A stretch of DNA of 7,057 nt, taken from positions 1-7,057 of the forward strand of contig JAFDHU010000120.1 of NCBI GenBank assembly GCA_019308625.1, read 5' to 3'. Made by a program: the position numbers and the translations under genes. Below are positions 1 to 6,598 of this stretch, piece by piece (position 1 is the first letter of the stretch; each line of letters starts with the position of its first letter). Below the pieces are notes generated by a model. The model was not told where the DNA came from and did not search any database. It was given only the letters and a program-made list of their open reading frames with translations. Source of the DNA: Deltaproteobacteria bacterium (GTDB lineage Bacteria > Desulfobacterota > Desulfobaccia > Desulfobaccales > 0-14-0-80-60-11).

Positions 1-1
1 G

Positions 2-619
2 CACCGGCAGATCATTTCCATTCCTGAGGAGATGGAAGAGCTGATTGAGTCAGTCTATGGAGAGGGACCGCCCCCGGATGGGCTTACTCCTGAAGTCCTG
101 CAGCTCTGGGAAAAAAGTTGGAAAGATTTGCTCCGCCATCGTGAGGATGAAAGCTTGCAAGCCCGGTATCGCTATATTTTGCCCCCCTACTACCGGGACG
201 ACCTCCTGGAGGACCGCAACCCCGAACTGGAGGAGGACGACCCCGGGGTGCATCAGTCACTGCAGGCTGCCACCCGGCTGGGGGACCCCACTGTCCCGAT
301 AATCTGCCTGTATGAGGCGGACGACCAGGTTTTCCTGGATTATCACCGGAAGCAACCGGTAAATCTGGAGGAAAAGCCCGACGGGGAAACTGCCCGGGCG
401 CTGCTGGCCCGCTCGGTAAACCTCTCCCATCGGGGACTGACCTTCTGGCTGCTGAAGCACGGTTTCATTCCCCGGGGCTGGCTTAAGCATCCCCTCCTGT
501 GCCGCCATCGCCTGATCACCTTGGACGAGAATCACCGTTGGCGAGGCCCCAGCCATAAACTGCACCTGGACCCCGAACTCGGGGTGGTGATTACCCGGGC
601 CGGAAAGGAGGCACCATGA
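2..619 (+). CDS. cas3: CRISPR-associated helicase-nuclease Cas3 (type I-E), C-terminal part, 5' truncated by window edge
   Basis: This is the last 205 residues of Cas3, the HD-nuclease/SF2-helicase that Cascade recruits to unwind and degrade target DNA. The frame is open from base 2, so the first ATG at 32 is internal and the gene begins outside the window. The visible part covers the end of the helicase module and the C-terminal domain. Typical I-E Cas3 stretches are IPEEMEELIESVYGEG (about residues 8-22 of the fragment), AATRLGDPTVPIICLYE (89-105) and the SVNLSHRG segment (138-145). The HD nuclease and Walker motifs would lie upstream and cannot be checked here. The stop TGA overlaps the cse1 start as ATGA at 616-619, which indicates translational coupling. 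Family assignment rests on recognised motifs plus perfect operon context; no frame break is visible in this part. Confidence 0.93.
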   Translation, partial: HRQIISIPEEMEELIESVYGEGPPPDGLTPEVLQLWEKSWKDLLRHREDESLQARYRYILPPYYRDDLLEDRNPELEEDDPGVHQSLQAATRLGDPTVPIICLYEADDQVFLDYHRKQPVNLEEKPDGETARALLARSVNLSHRGLTFWLLKHGFIPRGWLKHPLLCRHRLITLDENHRWRGPSHKLHLDPELGVVITRAGKEAP

Positions 620-2136
620 CACCCCGTTTCAACCTAGTGGACGAGCGTTGGATTCCTTGTCTGCTGCCGGACAATCGCACTAAGGACTTGAGCCTCTGGG
701 AGGTTCTGATCCAGGCTCACCAAATCCGGGAAATCTTCCATCCCTCCCCCTTGGTGGTCACCGCCTTGCATCGTCTGCTGTTGGCCATCCTGCATCGCAA
801 CTTCGGGCCGGAGACGCTGGAGGACTGGCAAAACTTATGGCAGCGGGGTCGCTGGGATGAGACGGTTCTCAGGGAATACTTTGCCCGGTGGCGCGACCGT
901 TTCTACCTCTTTCATCCCGAACGGCCGGAAATGCCGGAAGCCCGCATCCATCCGGTTCAGATTCTGGCCCTGGAGGCGGCCTCTGGCAACAACACCACCC
1001 TGTTTGACCACAATTTTACTGACCGTCCTGCCACCTTTTCGTCTGCTCAGGCAGCCTGCTACCTCCTGGCTCGACAAAGTTTTTCCATTGGCTTTGGAAA
1101 GAGCTACCCTTTCTACTTTCAGGACTCCCCCCTGATCCGGGGGCACACGGTCTTCATTATAGGAAACAACCTATGGGAAACTTTGGCTTTAAATCTGGTG
1201 GGATATGATCAGGAAAGGCCGGTTCCCCGACATGGCCGGGATTTGCCCTTCTGGGAACTGGATTCCCTTCCCCAGCCGGACGCCTCTGGCAATCGCGTTC
1301 ATGGATACCTGGCTTACCTGACCTGGCCGAGCCGCAGAATTCACCTCATCCCGGAAGGCCAGCCGCCAGTGGTTCGCTTTTGTCAAATCCAGCAGAACCT
1401 CAAGCTGCCTGAACCCCAGCCCCTTGATCCATTTAAGTCCTACCGCCGGGATGACAAAAGAGGTTGGGTGGCTATTGGCCTCCTGCCTGAACGGACCGTG
1501 TGGCGGGACAGCCACACCCTGTTCCAGGCGGCCGACCCATCCTCCCAACGGCCGGGAGTTTTTGACTGGGCTGCCAGAATAGAAAGGCTGAGAAGGGCAG
1601 GGGAGATCGAGGCGAAGAAGAGTTACCGGTTCACCATCACCGGGCTGGTTACGGAAGCCGGAAAGGCCGCCAACCTGCTTCTCTGGCGCCAGGAGCGCCT
1701 GCCCCTGCCCCTGGCTTATCTGGAGGACAAGGACCTTCTGGACAGGCTTAAAGAAGCCCTGCATTTGGCGGAAAAGGCCCATGACATCCTGCGCTGGGGG
1801 CTCCGGGAGGTGGCCTCCCTGGTCCTGTGGCCGGAATCCCGAGAATCCGGGGCTCCGGGCCGGGGGCCGGACCGAGGGGAAGTGGACCGCCTCCTGAAGG
1901 CCTGGGCCCCGGGCCGCCTGTATTGGTCCGGCCTGGAGGCTCACTTCCGCCAGTTCCTGGTGGAGCTTCCCGAGGATCGGGAGGAAGATGAAATGGCGCC
2001 GCATCGTGATCCAAATCGCGGACCAGGCCTTCCGGGAGATCGCCGCCGGTCTGGAGAAAACTGTGCGCTGCCTGAAGGCCGCGGCCAAAGTGGAGGGGCC
2101 GTTCCGGTCCCGGTTATTCAAGTTGAATGGAGGTGA
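616..2136 (+). CDS. cse1: Cascade large subunit Cse1/CasA (Cas8e), with an apparent frameshift near its C-terminus
   Basis: Cse1 is the large subunit of I-E Cascade; it recognises the PAM, helps open the target and docks Cas3. The start at 616 is set by AAAGGAGG at 604-611 and the ATGA overlap with cas3. Family features are the N-terminal FNLVDERWIP (residues 5-14), the NTTLFDHN segment (126-133) in the loop region tied to PAM and handle contacts in this family, GFGKSYPFYFQD (159-170) and GYLAYLTWPSRRIHL (230-244). The 506-residue length looks normal only by coincidence. After residue about 457 (LPEDREE) the reading becomes Pro/Arg/Gly-rich and unlike the family, while the expected helical end MKWRRIVIQIADQAFREIAA is encoded in the +1 frame from 1988 and stops at 2140. 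Corrected length would be about 507 residues. The cause could be a one-base insertion in the genome, a sequencing error or, less likely, recoding. Confidence 0.9.
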   Translation: MTPRFNLVDERWIPCLLPDNRTKDLSLWEVLIQAHQIREIFHPSPLVVTALHRLLLAILHRNFGPETLEDWQNLWQRGRWDETVLREYFARWRDRFYLFHPERPEMPEARIHPVQILALEAASGNNTTLFDHNFTDRPATFSSAQAACYLLARQSFSIGFGKSYPFYFQDSPLIRGHTVFIIGNNLWETLALNLVGYDQERPVPRHGRDLPFWELDSLPQPDASGNRVHGYLAYLTWPSRRIHLIPEGQPPVVRFCQIQQNLKLPEPQPLDPFKSYRRDDKRGWVAIGLLPERTVWRDSHTLFQAADPSSQRPGVFDWAARIERLRRAGEIEAKKSYRFTITGLVTEAGKAANLLLWRQERLPLPLAYLEDKDLLDRLKEALHLAEKAHDILRWGLREVASLVLWPESRESGAPGRGPDRGEVDRLLKAWAPGRLYWSGLEAHFRQFLVELPEDREEDEMAPHRDPNRGPGLPGDRRRSGENCALPEGRGQSGGAVPVPVIQVEWR

Positions 2137-2140
2137 TTAA
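1988..2140 (+). other. cse1: Out-of-frame C-terminal end of cse1 (frameshift remnant)
   Basis: Read in the +1 frame relative to the upstream cse1 frame, bases 1988-2137 encode 50 residues beginning MKWRRIVIQIADQAFREI and ending FRSRLFKLNGGD, then TAA at 2138-2140. The pattern is amphipathic helix, Ala-rich helix and basic tail, as expected for the last helices of the Cse1 C-terminal four-helix bundle. The TAA directly abuts the cse2 ATG at 2141, the tight junction expected for the original gene end, whereas the in-frame stop at 2136 ends a Pro/Arg/Gly-rich tail. The most economical reading is one extra base (or two missing) between about 1972 and 1990. An ATG at 1988 preceded by GGGAGG (1979-1984) might allow separate initiation, but the spacing is short. 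Confidence 0.75.
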
Positions 2141-2683
2141 ATGAACCGCTCCGCCGAGCAGCAGCAACACCCGTTCATCGCCTATCTGGAGGGGCTGGTG
2201 GCCCGCCAGGACCGGGCCGCGCTGGCAGCCCTGCGCCGGGGTCTGAGCCAGCCGCCGGGTACGGCCCTGGAGATGGCCCGCTATGTGGTTCCCTTCCTGC
2301 CCCGGGAACGGCCGTGGGATGAGGCGGCCTACTACCTGGTGGCCGCCCTCTTTGCCGGCTGGCACCAGGGACGGGACCAGGTGGCGCCGCATCCCCCCGC
2401 CAACCTGGGGGAGTCCCTGGCCCGCCTGGCAGCCCAGGATCCCCTGGCCGGCCCCAGTCTGGAGCACCGTTTTACTGCCTTGCTCAAGAGCCACCGGGAG
2501 GACCTGCCGGTGCACCTGCGACAGGCCGTGTCCCTGTTGCGGTCCAGGGACATCCCGGTGGACTGGACCCAGCTCCTCAAAGACGTGCTCCGCTGGGACC
2601 ATGAGGACCTGGCGGTGCAGCGGGCTTGGGCCCGGGCCTTTTGGGGTCGCCGGCCCCAAGCCGAAACCGACTCAACCGAGTAA
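2141..2683 (+). CDS. cse2: Cascade small subunit Cse2/CasB (Cas11e)
   Basis: Cse2 is the small, mostly helical Cascade subunit; two copies line the belly of the complex and stabilise the crRNA-DNA hybrid and the displaced strand. The 180-residue length fits the family. Recognisable elements are AALRRGLSQPPG (29-40), the WDEAAYYLVAALFAGWHQ helix (59-76), NLGESLARL (88-96), the SLEHRFTALL segment (106-115), EDLPVHLRQAVSLLRS (120-135), the IPVDWTQLLKDVLRW block (138-152) and the terminal VQRAWARAFWG (159-169). The start is supported by GGAGG at 2129-2133, seven bases before the ATG. The gene abuts the out-of-frame cse1 stop at 2138-2140 and is followed after 16 bp by cas7e. No anomaly is visible. 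Confidence 0.95.
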   Translation: MNRSAEQQQHPFIAYLEGLVARQDRAALAALRRGLSQPPGTALEMARYVVPFLPRERPWDEAAYYLVAALFAGWHQGRDQVAPHPPANLGESLARLAAQDPLAGPSLEHRFTALLKSHREDLPVHLRQAVSLLRSRDIPVDWTQLLKDVLRWDHEDLAVQRAWARAFWGRRPQAETDSTE

Positions 2684-2685
2684 AG

Positions 2686-2694
2686 AAAGGAGGT
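2686..2694 (+). promoter_or_regulatory. Ribosome binding site of cas7e
   Basis: AAAGGAGGT lies just after the cse2 stop, with six bases between GGAGG and the ATG at 2700. It fixes the cas7e start at 2700. The same frame is open far upstream to about 2283 through cse2, but that part is out-of-frame cse2 sequence. Confidence 0.85.
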
Positions 2695-2699
2695 TGACC

Positions 2700-3881
2700 A
2701 TGTTTGTGGAACTGCATCTGCTGCAAAACTTTGCCCCCTCCTGCCTGAACCGGGACGATACCAACTCCCCCAAAGATTGTGAATTCGGCGGCTACCGCCG
2801 GGCCCGCATCTCCAGCCAGTGCATCAAGCGGGCCATTCGTCGGCATTTTCAACATCATCTGCTCCTACCTCCGGAGCACTTGGCCAAGCGCACCAAACGC
2901 CTGGTGGATCTGCTCACCGAGCGGTTGGTGAAGGCCGGCAAGGACCGGCCAACCGCCAGCGGGGTGGCGGAAGTAGCCCTCCGGAGCTGCGGGCTGGGAA
3001 TCAGGGCCGACGGCAAAACCGAATACCTGGTATTCCTGGGAGAAGGCGAGACCGCTTCCCTGGCCGAAGCTTGCGAGAAGCATTGGGAAGCCCTGACTGC
3101 TGTAATCGTCCGGGAGGATGAAGCCGAAGCTGATAAAAGGGCCCGGAAGAAGGCCCACAAGGCCGCAGTGCCGGAAGAGTTCCGCAAAGAAGTGCAGGCG
3201 CTGCTCAACGGCGGCAAAGCCGCCGACCTGGCCCTGTTCGGGCGGATGCTGGCGGACCTGCCGGACAAAAACATTGACGCCGCCTGCCAGGTGGCCCACG
3301 CCCTGTCCACCAACCAGGTGAGCATGGAGTTTGACTTCTACACCGCGGTGGACGACCTCCAGCCCCAGGAGGAGCCCGGGGCTGGCATGATGGGCACGGT
3401 GGAGTTCAATTCCGCCTGCTACTACCGCTATGCCAACCTGGACTTTGACCAGCTCACCCAAAATCTGGGCGGCGATACCGACTTGGCCCGGAAAACCGTG
3501 GAGGCGTTCCTCATGGCCACGGTCCAGGCAGTGCCCACCGGCAAGCAGACCAGCATGGCGGCCCAGAACCCGCCCTCCCTGGTGTTGGCCGTGGTGCGGG
3601 AGCACGGGCTCTGGAACCTGGCCAATGCCTTTGTGGACCCGGTCCGTCCCGGCCGGGACGGCAGCCTGGTACAGAAGTCCGCCCAGGCCCTGGAAGACTA
3701 TTGGGCCCGACTGGCCGCCGTCTTTGGTGAGGAGGGCATCAAAGTCAAAACCGCCCTGGCGGTGGACTGCACCCTTGCCCAACTGCAAGACTGTCAGGTG
3801 GGCAGCCTGAATGAGCTGGTGCAGAAAGTTATAAACGCATTGCCCCGGCAGGCCCAGCCACCCGAAAAGGAGGCCCCATGA
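2700..3881 (+). CDS. cas7e: Cascade backbone subunit Cas7e (Cse4/CasC)
   Basis: Cas7e is the RAMP protein that forms the six-copy helical backbone of Cascade, binding the crRNA spacer and pinching it at regular intervals. The protein has 393 residues, somewhat long for the family. Signature segments are HLLQNFAPSCLNRDD and FGGYRRARISSQCIKRAIRR (6-48), then STNQVSMEFDFYTAVDDL (203-220), MGTVEFNSACYYRYANLD (231-248) and FLMATVQAVPTGKQTSMAA (270-288), followed by PPSLVLAVV and NAFVDPVRP. A highly charged segment at about 138-165 (REDEAEADKRARKKAHK) probably belongs to the variable thumb/insert region and may explain the extra length. The start follows the ribosome binding site at 2686-2694. The stop overlaps the cas5e start as ATGA at 3878-3881, suggesting coupling. 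The large copy number needed is consistent with the strong ribosome binding site. Confidence 0.96.
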   Translation: MFVELHLLQNFAPSCLNRDDTNSPKDCEFGGYRRARISSQCIKRAIRRHFQHHLLLPPEHLAKRTKRLVDLLTERLVKAGKDRPTASGVAEVALRSCGLGIRADGKTEYLVFLGEGETASLAEACEKHWEALTAVIVREDEAEADKRARKKAHKAAVPEEFRKEVQALLNGGKAADLALFGRMLADLPDKNIDAACQVAHALSTNQVSMEFDFYTAVDDLQPQEEPGAGMMGTVEFNSACYYRYANLDFDQLTQNLGGDTDLARKTVEAFLMATVQAVPTGKQTSMAAQNPPSLVLAVVREHGLWNLANAFVDPVRPGRDGSLVQKSAQALEDYWARLAAVFGEEGIKVKTALAVDCTLAQLQDCQVGSLNELVQKVINALPRQAQPPEKEAP

Positions 3882-4681
3882 GTACCTTGCTTTTGCGCTT
3901 GGCCGGGCCCATGCAGTCCTGGGGGGTTCAGAGCCGCTTCACCGAGCGGGACACCCTGCTGGAGCCCTCCAAAAGCGGGGTCATCGGGCTGCTCTGCGCC
4001 GCCCTGGGCCGGAAGCGGGATGAGCCCTTGGACGACTTGGCTGCCCTGAAAATGGGAGTGCGGGTGGACCGGGAGGGCATCCTGAAAATGGACTACCACA
4101 CCGCCGGCGGCACCCACCGCCGAGGCGAAAAATACGGCGTGGCCCTGGCCGACGGCAGCGGTATCCGGCCCGTCACTTCCCGCCGCTACTACTTGGCCGA
4201 TGCCGACTTCCTGGTGGGGCTGGAAGGTGACGACGAGGTTCTGCTCCGCCGTCTGGACCAGGCCCTGGCCCGCCCCTGCTGGCCCCTTTACCTGGGCCGC
4301 AAGGCCTTCGTGCCCGGAACCCCGATCCGCTTGAGTTACCGGCCGATCCACCTGCCCGGCCCGGCGGACGTCCCGGGCCTGGTGCATCTACCCCTGGAGG
4401 AGGCCCTGCGGCGCTACCCCTGGATCGCCCGCACCCCCCGGGAGGCGGCCCGCCGCCGGAGAGAGCTGGAGGAAGCCCGCCAAGCCGGACAGTCCATCTA
4501 TCTGCGTCTGGTGCTGGAGGCTGACCCCGGCTCCACCGCCGAGGTGCGGCCGGATCAGCCCATTTCCTTTGAGATCAACCGCCGTCTGCACGGCTTGCGT
4601 TATGTGCGCACCGTCTTCCAGAAATTCACCCTTGACATGCTGGAGGAGGAAGTCCATGTATCTGTCCCGCCTGCTGCTTAA
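3878..4681 (+). CDS. cas5e: Cascade subunit Cas5e (CasD)
   Basis: Cas5e caps the 5' end of the crRNA, gripping the 8-nt handle, and bridges Cse1 to the Cas7 backbone. The 267-residue protein opens with the Cas5 signature LLLRLAGPMQSWGVQSRF (4-21), followed by TERDTLLEPSKSGVIGLLCAALG (22-44), the family's Pro-Ser-Lys-Ser-Gly helix. Other recognisable parts are YHTAGGTHRRGEKYG (73-87), the TSRRYYLADADFLVGLEG segment (100-117) and PCWPLYLGRKAFVPG (133-147). A very basic helix (REAARRRRELEEARQ, 188-202) precedes the final PISFEINRRLHGLRYVRT (228-245). The start has AAAAGGAGG at 3865-3873 and overlaps the cas7e stop. The 3' end overlaps cas6e by 26 bp. Frame and length look intact. Confidence 0.95.
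   Translation: MSTLLLRLAGPMQSWGVQSRFTERDTLLEPSKSGVIGLLCAALGRKRDEPLDDLAALKMGVRVDREGILKMDYHTAGGTHRRGEKYGVALADGSGIRPVTSRRYYLADADFLVGLEGDDEVLLRRLDQALARPCWPLYLGRKAFVPGTPIRLSYRPIHLPGPADVPGLVHLPLEEALRRYPWIARTPREAARRRRELEEARQAGQSIYLRLVLEADPGSTAEVRPDQPISFEINRRLHGLRYVRTVFQKFTLDMLEEEVHVSVPPAA
4645..4649 (+). promoter_or_regulatory. Ribosome binding site of cas6e inside the cas5e 3' end
   Basis: GGAGG within the purine run at 4642-4650 sits six bases before the ATG at 4656. It supports starting cas6e at 4656 rather than at the in-frame ATG at 4569 farther inside cas5e, whose extra 29 residues do not resemble the family's N-terminus. Confidence 0.8.
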
Positions 4682-5330
4682 TCCCCGAAGCCGGGCGGTC
4701 CAGCGGGACCTGACGGACCCCCAGGAGCTCCATCGCACCGTGATGTCTGCCTTTCCCCGGTCTGACCGGCCCGGGCAAGCCGCCCGGGAGCACTTCGGGG
4801 TGTTGCATCGCCTGGAGCTGGACCGCCGCCGGGCGCGTCTTATCCTATATGTCCAGTCCCTGGTCAGGCCTGACTGGTCCGGTCTCCCGCCCGACTATCT
4901 CCTGCCCGTCCCTGTCTTGGACAATCCTGCCACCAAGTCGGTGGCCGAAATCTACCGGAGCCTGAAGACCGGAGCGGTGCTCTCCTTCCGTCTCAAGGCC
5001 AATCCCACCCGCAAGATTGACACCAAAACCGGGCCTGACGGCCGCCGCCGCCACGGTCGGCGGGTGGAATTGGTCAGGGAGGAGGATCAGGTGGCCTGGC
5101 TCCGCCGCAAAGGGGAGCAGGGCGGCTTCCAGGTCCTGAATGTCCGAGTGGGGGGCTTGTCCAAGGACCGGAGTCGGGCCCGGGGCCGAGCCCCTCTCAC
5201 CTTGGCCGGAGTCAACTTTGAGGGCCATCTGCGCATCACCGATCCGGAGCGTTTTGTGCAAGCGGTTTCCAGGGGGATCGGGCCGGGCAAGGCCTATGGC
5301 CTGGGGCTGCTGTCCTTGGCACCCCCTTGA
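4656..5330 (+). CDS. cas6e: crRNA-processing endoribonuclease Cas6e (Cse3/CasE)
   Basis: Cas6e cuts the precursor crRNA at the 3' base of each repeat hairpin and stays bound as the Cascade head. Starting at 4656 gives 224 residues, normal for the family. The N-terminus MYLSRLLLNPRSRAVQRDL and ELHRT place the presumed catalytic histidine at residue 26, the position I recall for His26 of Thermus thermophilus Cse3. The tyrosine I recall at position 23 there is glutamine here. Other family elements are LIVQ-like LYVQSLVRPDWS (64-75), FRLKANPTRK (111-120), VAWLRRKGEQGGF (146-158) and the Gly-rich RNA-binding loop RGIGPGKAYGLGLLSLAP (206-223). A basic Arg/His-rich stretch at 128-137 looks longer than in the Thermus protein. 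The gene overlaps cas5e by 26 bp and is followed 11 bp later by cas1. Confidence 0.95.
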   Translation: MYLSRLLLNPRSRAVQRDLTDPQELHRTVMSAFPRSDRPGQAAREHFGVLHRLELDRRRARLILYVQSLVRPDWSGLPPDYLLPVPVLDNPATKSVAEIYRSLKTGAVLSFRLKANPTRKIDTKTGPDGRRRHGRRVELVREEDQVAWLRRKGEQGGFQVLNVRVGGLSKDRSRARGRAPLTLAGVNFEGHLRITDPERFVQAVSRGIGPGKAYGLGLLSLAPP

Positions 5331-5336
5331 AGGAGG
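5330..5336 (+). promoter_or_regulatory. Ribosome binding site of cas1
   Basis: AAGGAGG overlaps the last base of the cas6e stop and lies five bases before the ATG at 5342. It decides for the ATG over an in-frame TTG at 5327, which overlaps the ribosome binding site's own position and has no such signal in front. Confidence 0.85.
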
Positions 5337-5341
5337 CCGGT

Positions 5342-6310
5342 ATGCGACTGAAGGACCTGCATCTTTTGCCAAAGTTCCGGGATTGTCTGAGTTACCTTTA
5401 TGTAGAGCACTGCCGTATTGAACAGGAGGAGCGGGCCGTGGCCTTGTGGGACGCCCGGGGCAAGGTGCCGGTGCCCTGCGCCAGCCTGGGGGTGCTCATG
5501 CTGGGGCCGGGGACTTCTATCACCCATGCCGCCATCACCGCCTTGGCGGACAACGGCTGCCTGGTGCTGTGGTGCGGGGAAGAGGGCGTCCGCCTCTACG
5601 CCCAGGGGCTGGGGATGACCCGGAGCGCCGCCAACTTCCTGCACCAGGCCAAGCTGTGGGCTGATCCTGCCCTGAGGCTGGAGGTGGTCTGGCGCCTCTA
5701 CCGCCTGCGCTTTGAGGAGCCCCTGGAGGAATCCTTGACCTTGCGCCAGGTGCGGGGCAAGGAAGGGGTGCGGGTGCGGGAGGCCTATGCCCGGGCCAGC
5801 CGGGAGACCGGGGTCCCCTGGCACGGCCGGGCCTACCGCCGGGACGCCTGGCAGGCCGCCGACCCCGTCAACCGGGCCCTGTCCGCGGCCAACAGCTGCC
5901 TCTACGGCATCTGTCACGCCGGCATCCTGGCCCTGGGCCTCTCCCCGGCCCTGGGGTTCATCCATACCGGCAAGATGCTTTCCTTTGTCTATGATGTAGC
6001 CGATCTTTACAAAACCCGGTACTCCGTCCCCATCGCCTTCCGGGAAACGGCCCGGGGCCTGGTGAACCTGGAGAGCCGGGTGCGCCGGAGCTGCCGGGAT
6101 GCCTTCCGACAGGACTTTTTACTCAAGACCATTGTCCACGACCTGCAGATCATTCTGAACCTGGATACCCGAGGGCGAGTGACGGAACTGGAGAAGTTCC
6201 ACCGGGACGAAGCCTTTCCCGGAGAGCTCTGGGACCCCCAGCAAGAAGGCGGGGTGCCTGGCGGGCGGAATTTCGCGGTGCCGGAGGGCGAGGGAGGTGA
6301 GCCCCCATGA
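5342..6310 (+). CDS. cas1e: CRISPR integrase Cas1, I-E type
   Basis: Cas1 is the metal-dependent integrase that, with Cas2, captures prespacers and inserts them at the leader-proximal repeat. From the ATG at 5342 the protein has 322 residues. The presumed metal ligands fall where they do in Escherichia coli Cas1: Glu141 in RGKEGVRVREAYA (138-150), His208 in GFIHTGKMLSF (205-215), and Asp218 and Asp221 in VYDVADLYK (216-224). The N-terminal beta domain (LPKFRDCLSYLYVEHCRIEQ, ALADNGCLVLWCGEEGVRLYA) and the C-terminal LWDPQQEGGVPGGRNFA tail are also typical of the I-E clade. The enzyme therefore looks catalytically complete. It overlaps cas2 as ATGA at 6307-6310, so the two are probably made in coupled amounts. 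Confidence 0.97.
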   Translation: MRLKDLHLLPKFRDCLSYLYVEHCRIEQEERAVALWDARGKVPVPCASLGVLMLGPGTSITHAAITALADNGCLVLWCGEEGVRLYAQGLGMTRSAANFLHQAKLWADPALRLEVVWRLYRLRFEEPLEESLTLRQVRGKEGVRVREAYARASRETGVPWHGRAYRRDAWQAADPVNRALSAANSCLYGICHAGILALGLSPALGFIHTGKMLSFVYDVADLYKTRYSVPIAFRETARGLVNLESRVRRSCRDAFRQDFLLKTIVHDLQIILNLDTRGRVTELEKFHRDEAFPGELWDPQQEGGVPGGRNFAVPEGEGGEPP

Positions 6311-6582
6311 TGGTGCTCATCCTGGAGCGGGTTCCTCCGGGTCTGCGGGGTGAGCTCACCCGGTGGCTGCTGGAGCCCCAAGCCGGGGTATTTGTGGGCC
6401 GGGTGTCGGCTCTGGTGCGGGACCTGCTGTGGGATAAGGTCTGCCGGGAGTCCCGGGGCGGCGGTTGCCTTTTGATTCATACTGCCAACCAGGAGCAAGG
6501 TTTTGCCCTGCGTATCTGGGGAGAGCCCCGTCGCCGGGTGGAAGACTTTGAGGGCCTGTTTTTGATCCGGGTCCCTCAATGA
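6307..6582 (+). CDS. cas2e: CRISPR adaptation protein Cas2, I-E type
   Basis: Cas2 is the dimeric ferredoxin-fold scaffold of the Cas1-Cas2 integration complex. The 91-residue protein carries the I-E signature VPPGLRGELTRWLLEPQAGVFVGRVSALVRDLLW (9-42, in two runs: VPPGLRGELTRWLLEPQAG, then VFVGRVSALVRDLLW), followed by GGCLLIHTANQEQGFALRIWG (about 52-72) and a short C-terminal tail that normally contacts Cas1. There is no DnaQ-type extension. GGAGG at 6293-6297 lies nine bases before the ATG at 6307; the second ATG at 6310 would be 12 bases away and is less likely. Only 16 bp separate the stop from the first CRISPR repeat, so the cas2 3' end probably doubles as leader or promoter-proximal sequence. 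Confidence 0.95.
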   Translation: MMVLILERVPPGLRGELTRWLLEPQAGVFVGRVSALVRDLLWDKVCRESRGGGCLLIHTANQEQGFALRIWGEPRRRVEDFEGLFLIRVPQ

Positions 6583-6598
6583 TGCGGTTTTGGTCAGT
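6583..6598 (+). promoter_or_regulatory. Minimal leader gap between cas2 and the CRISPR array
   Basis: These 16 bases are all that lies between the cas2 stop and repeat 1. The repeat orientation makes this the leader side. I see no convincing -35/-10 pair, no long AT-rich tract and no terminator here or in the last part of cas2. Array transcription may therefore come from cas operon read-through, and any leader elements read by Cas1-Cas2 would overlap cas2 codons. The leader role is inferred from position only. Confidence 0.45.

Noticed and set aside
1189..2121. Long minus-strand open frame (310 codons) opposite cse1
   Set aside because: Its Pro/Gln/Gly-rich composition is typical of the antisense of GC-rich coding DNA, and the plus strand encodes a recognisable Cse1.
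2283..2699. Upstream extension of the cas7e frame giving a 532-residue protein
   Set aside because: The extension lies inside cse2 in another frame, is Pro/Trp/Cys-rich and unlike any Cas7. The strong ribosome binding site at 2686-2694 points to 2700.
2865..3788. Long minus-strand open frame (307 codons) opposite cas7e
   Set aside because: It is the antisense of a clear Cas7e gene, with no recognisable domain or start signal.
5327..5341. TTG start for cas1, five codons upstream
   Set aside because: The ATG at 5342 has AAGGAGG at ideal spacing and gives residue numbering that matches E. coli Cas1 active-site positions exactly.
616..6582. A novel or hybrid CRISPR subtype
   Set aside because: Gene order, each subunit's motifs, 29/32-bp array geometry and handle sequence are all canonical I-E; there is no extra gene or fusion inside the operon.
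6562..6590. TTGATC near the cas2 end as a -35 element for the array
   Set aside because: At 16-18 bp spacing the candidate -10 is GC-rich (CGGTTT), so no credible promoter can be claimed from sequence alone.
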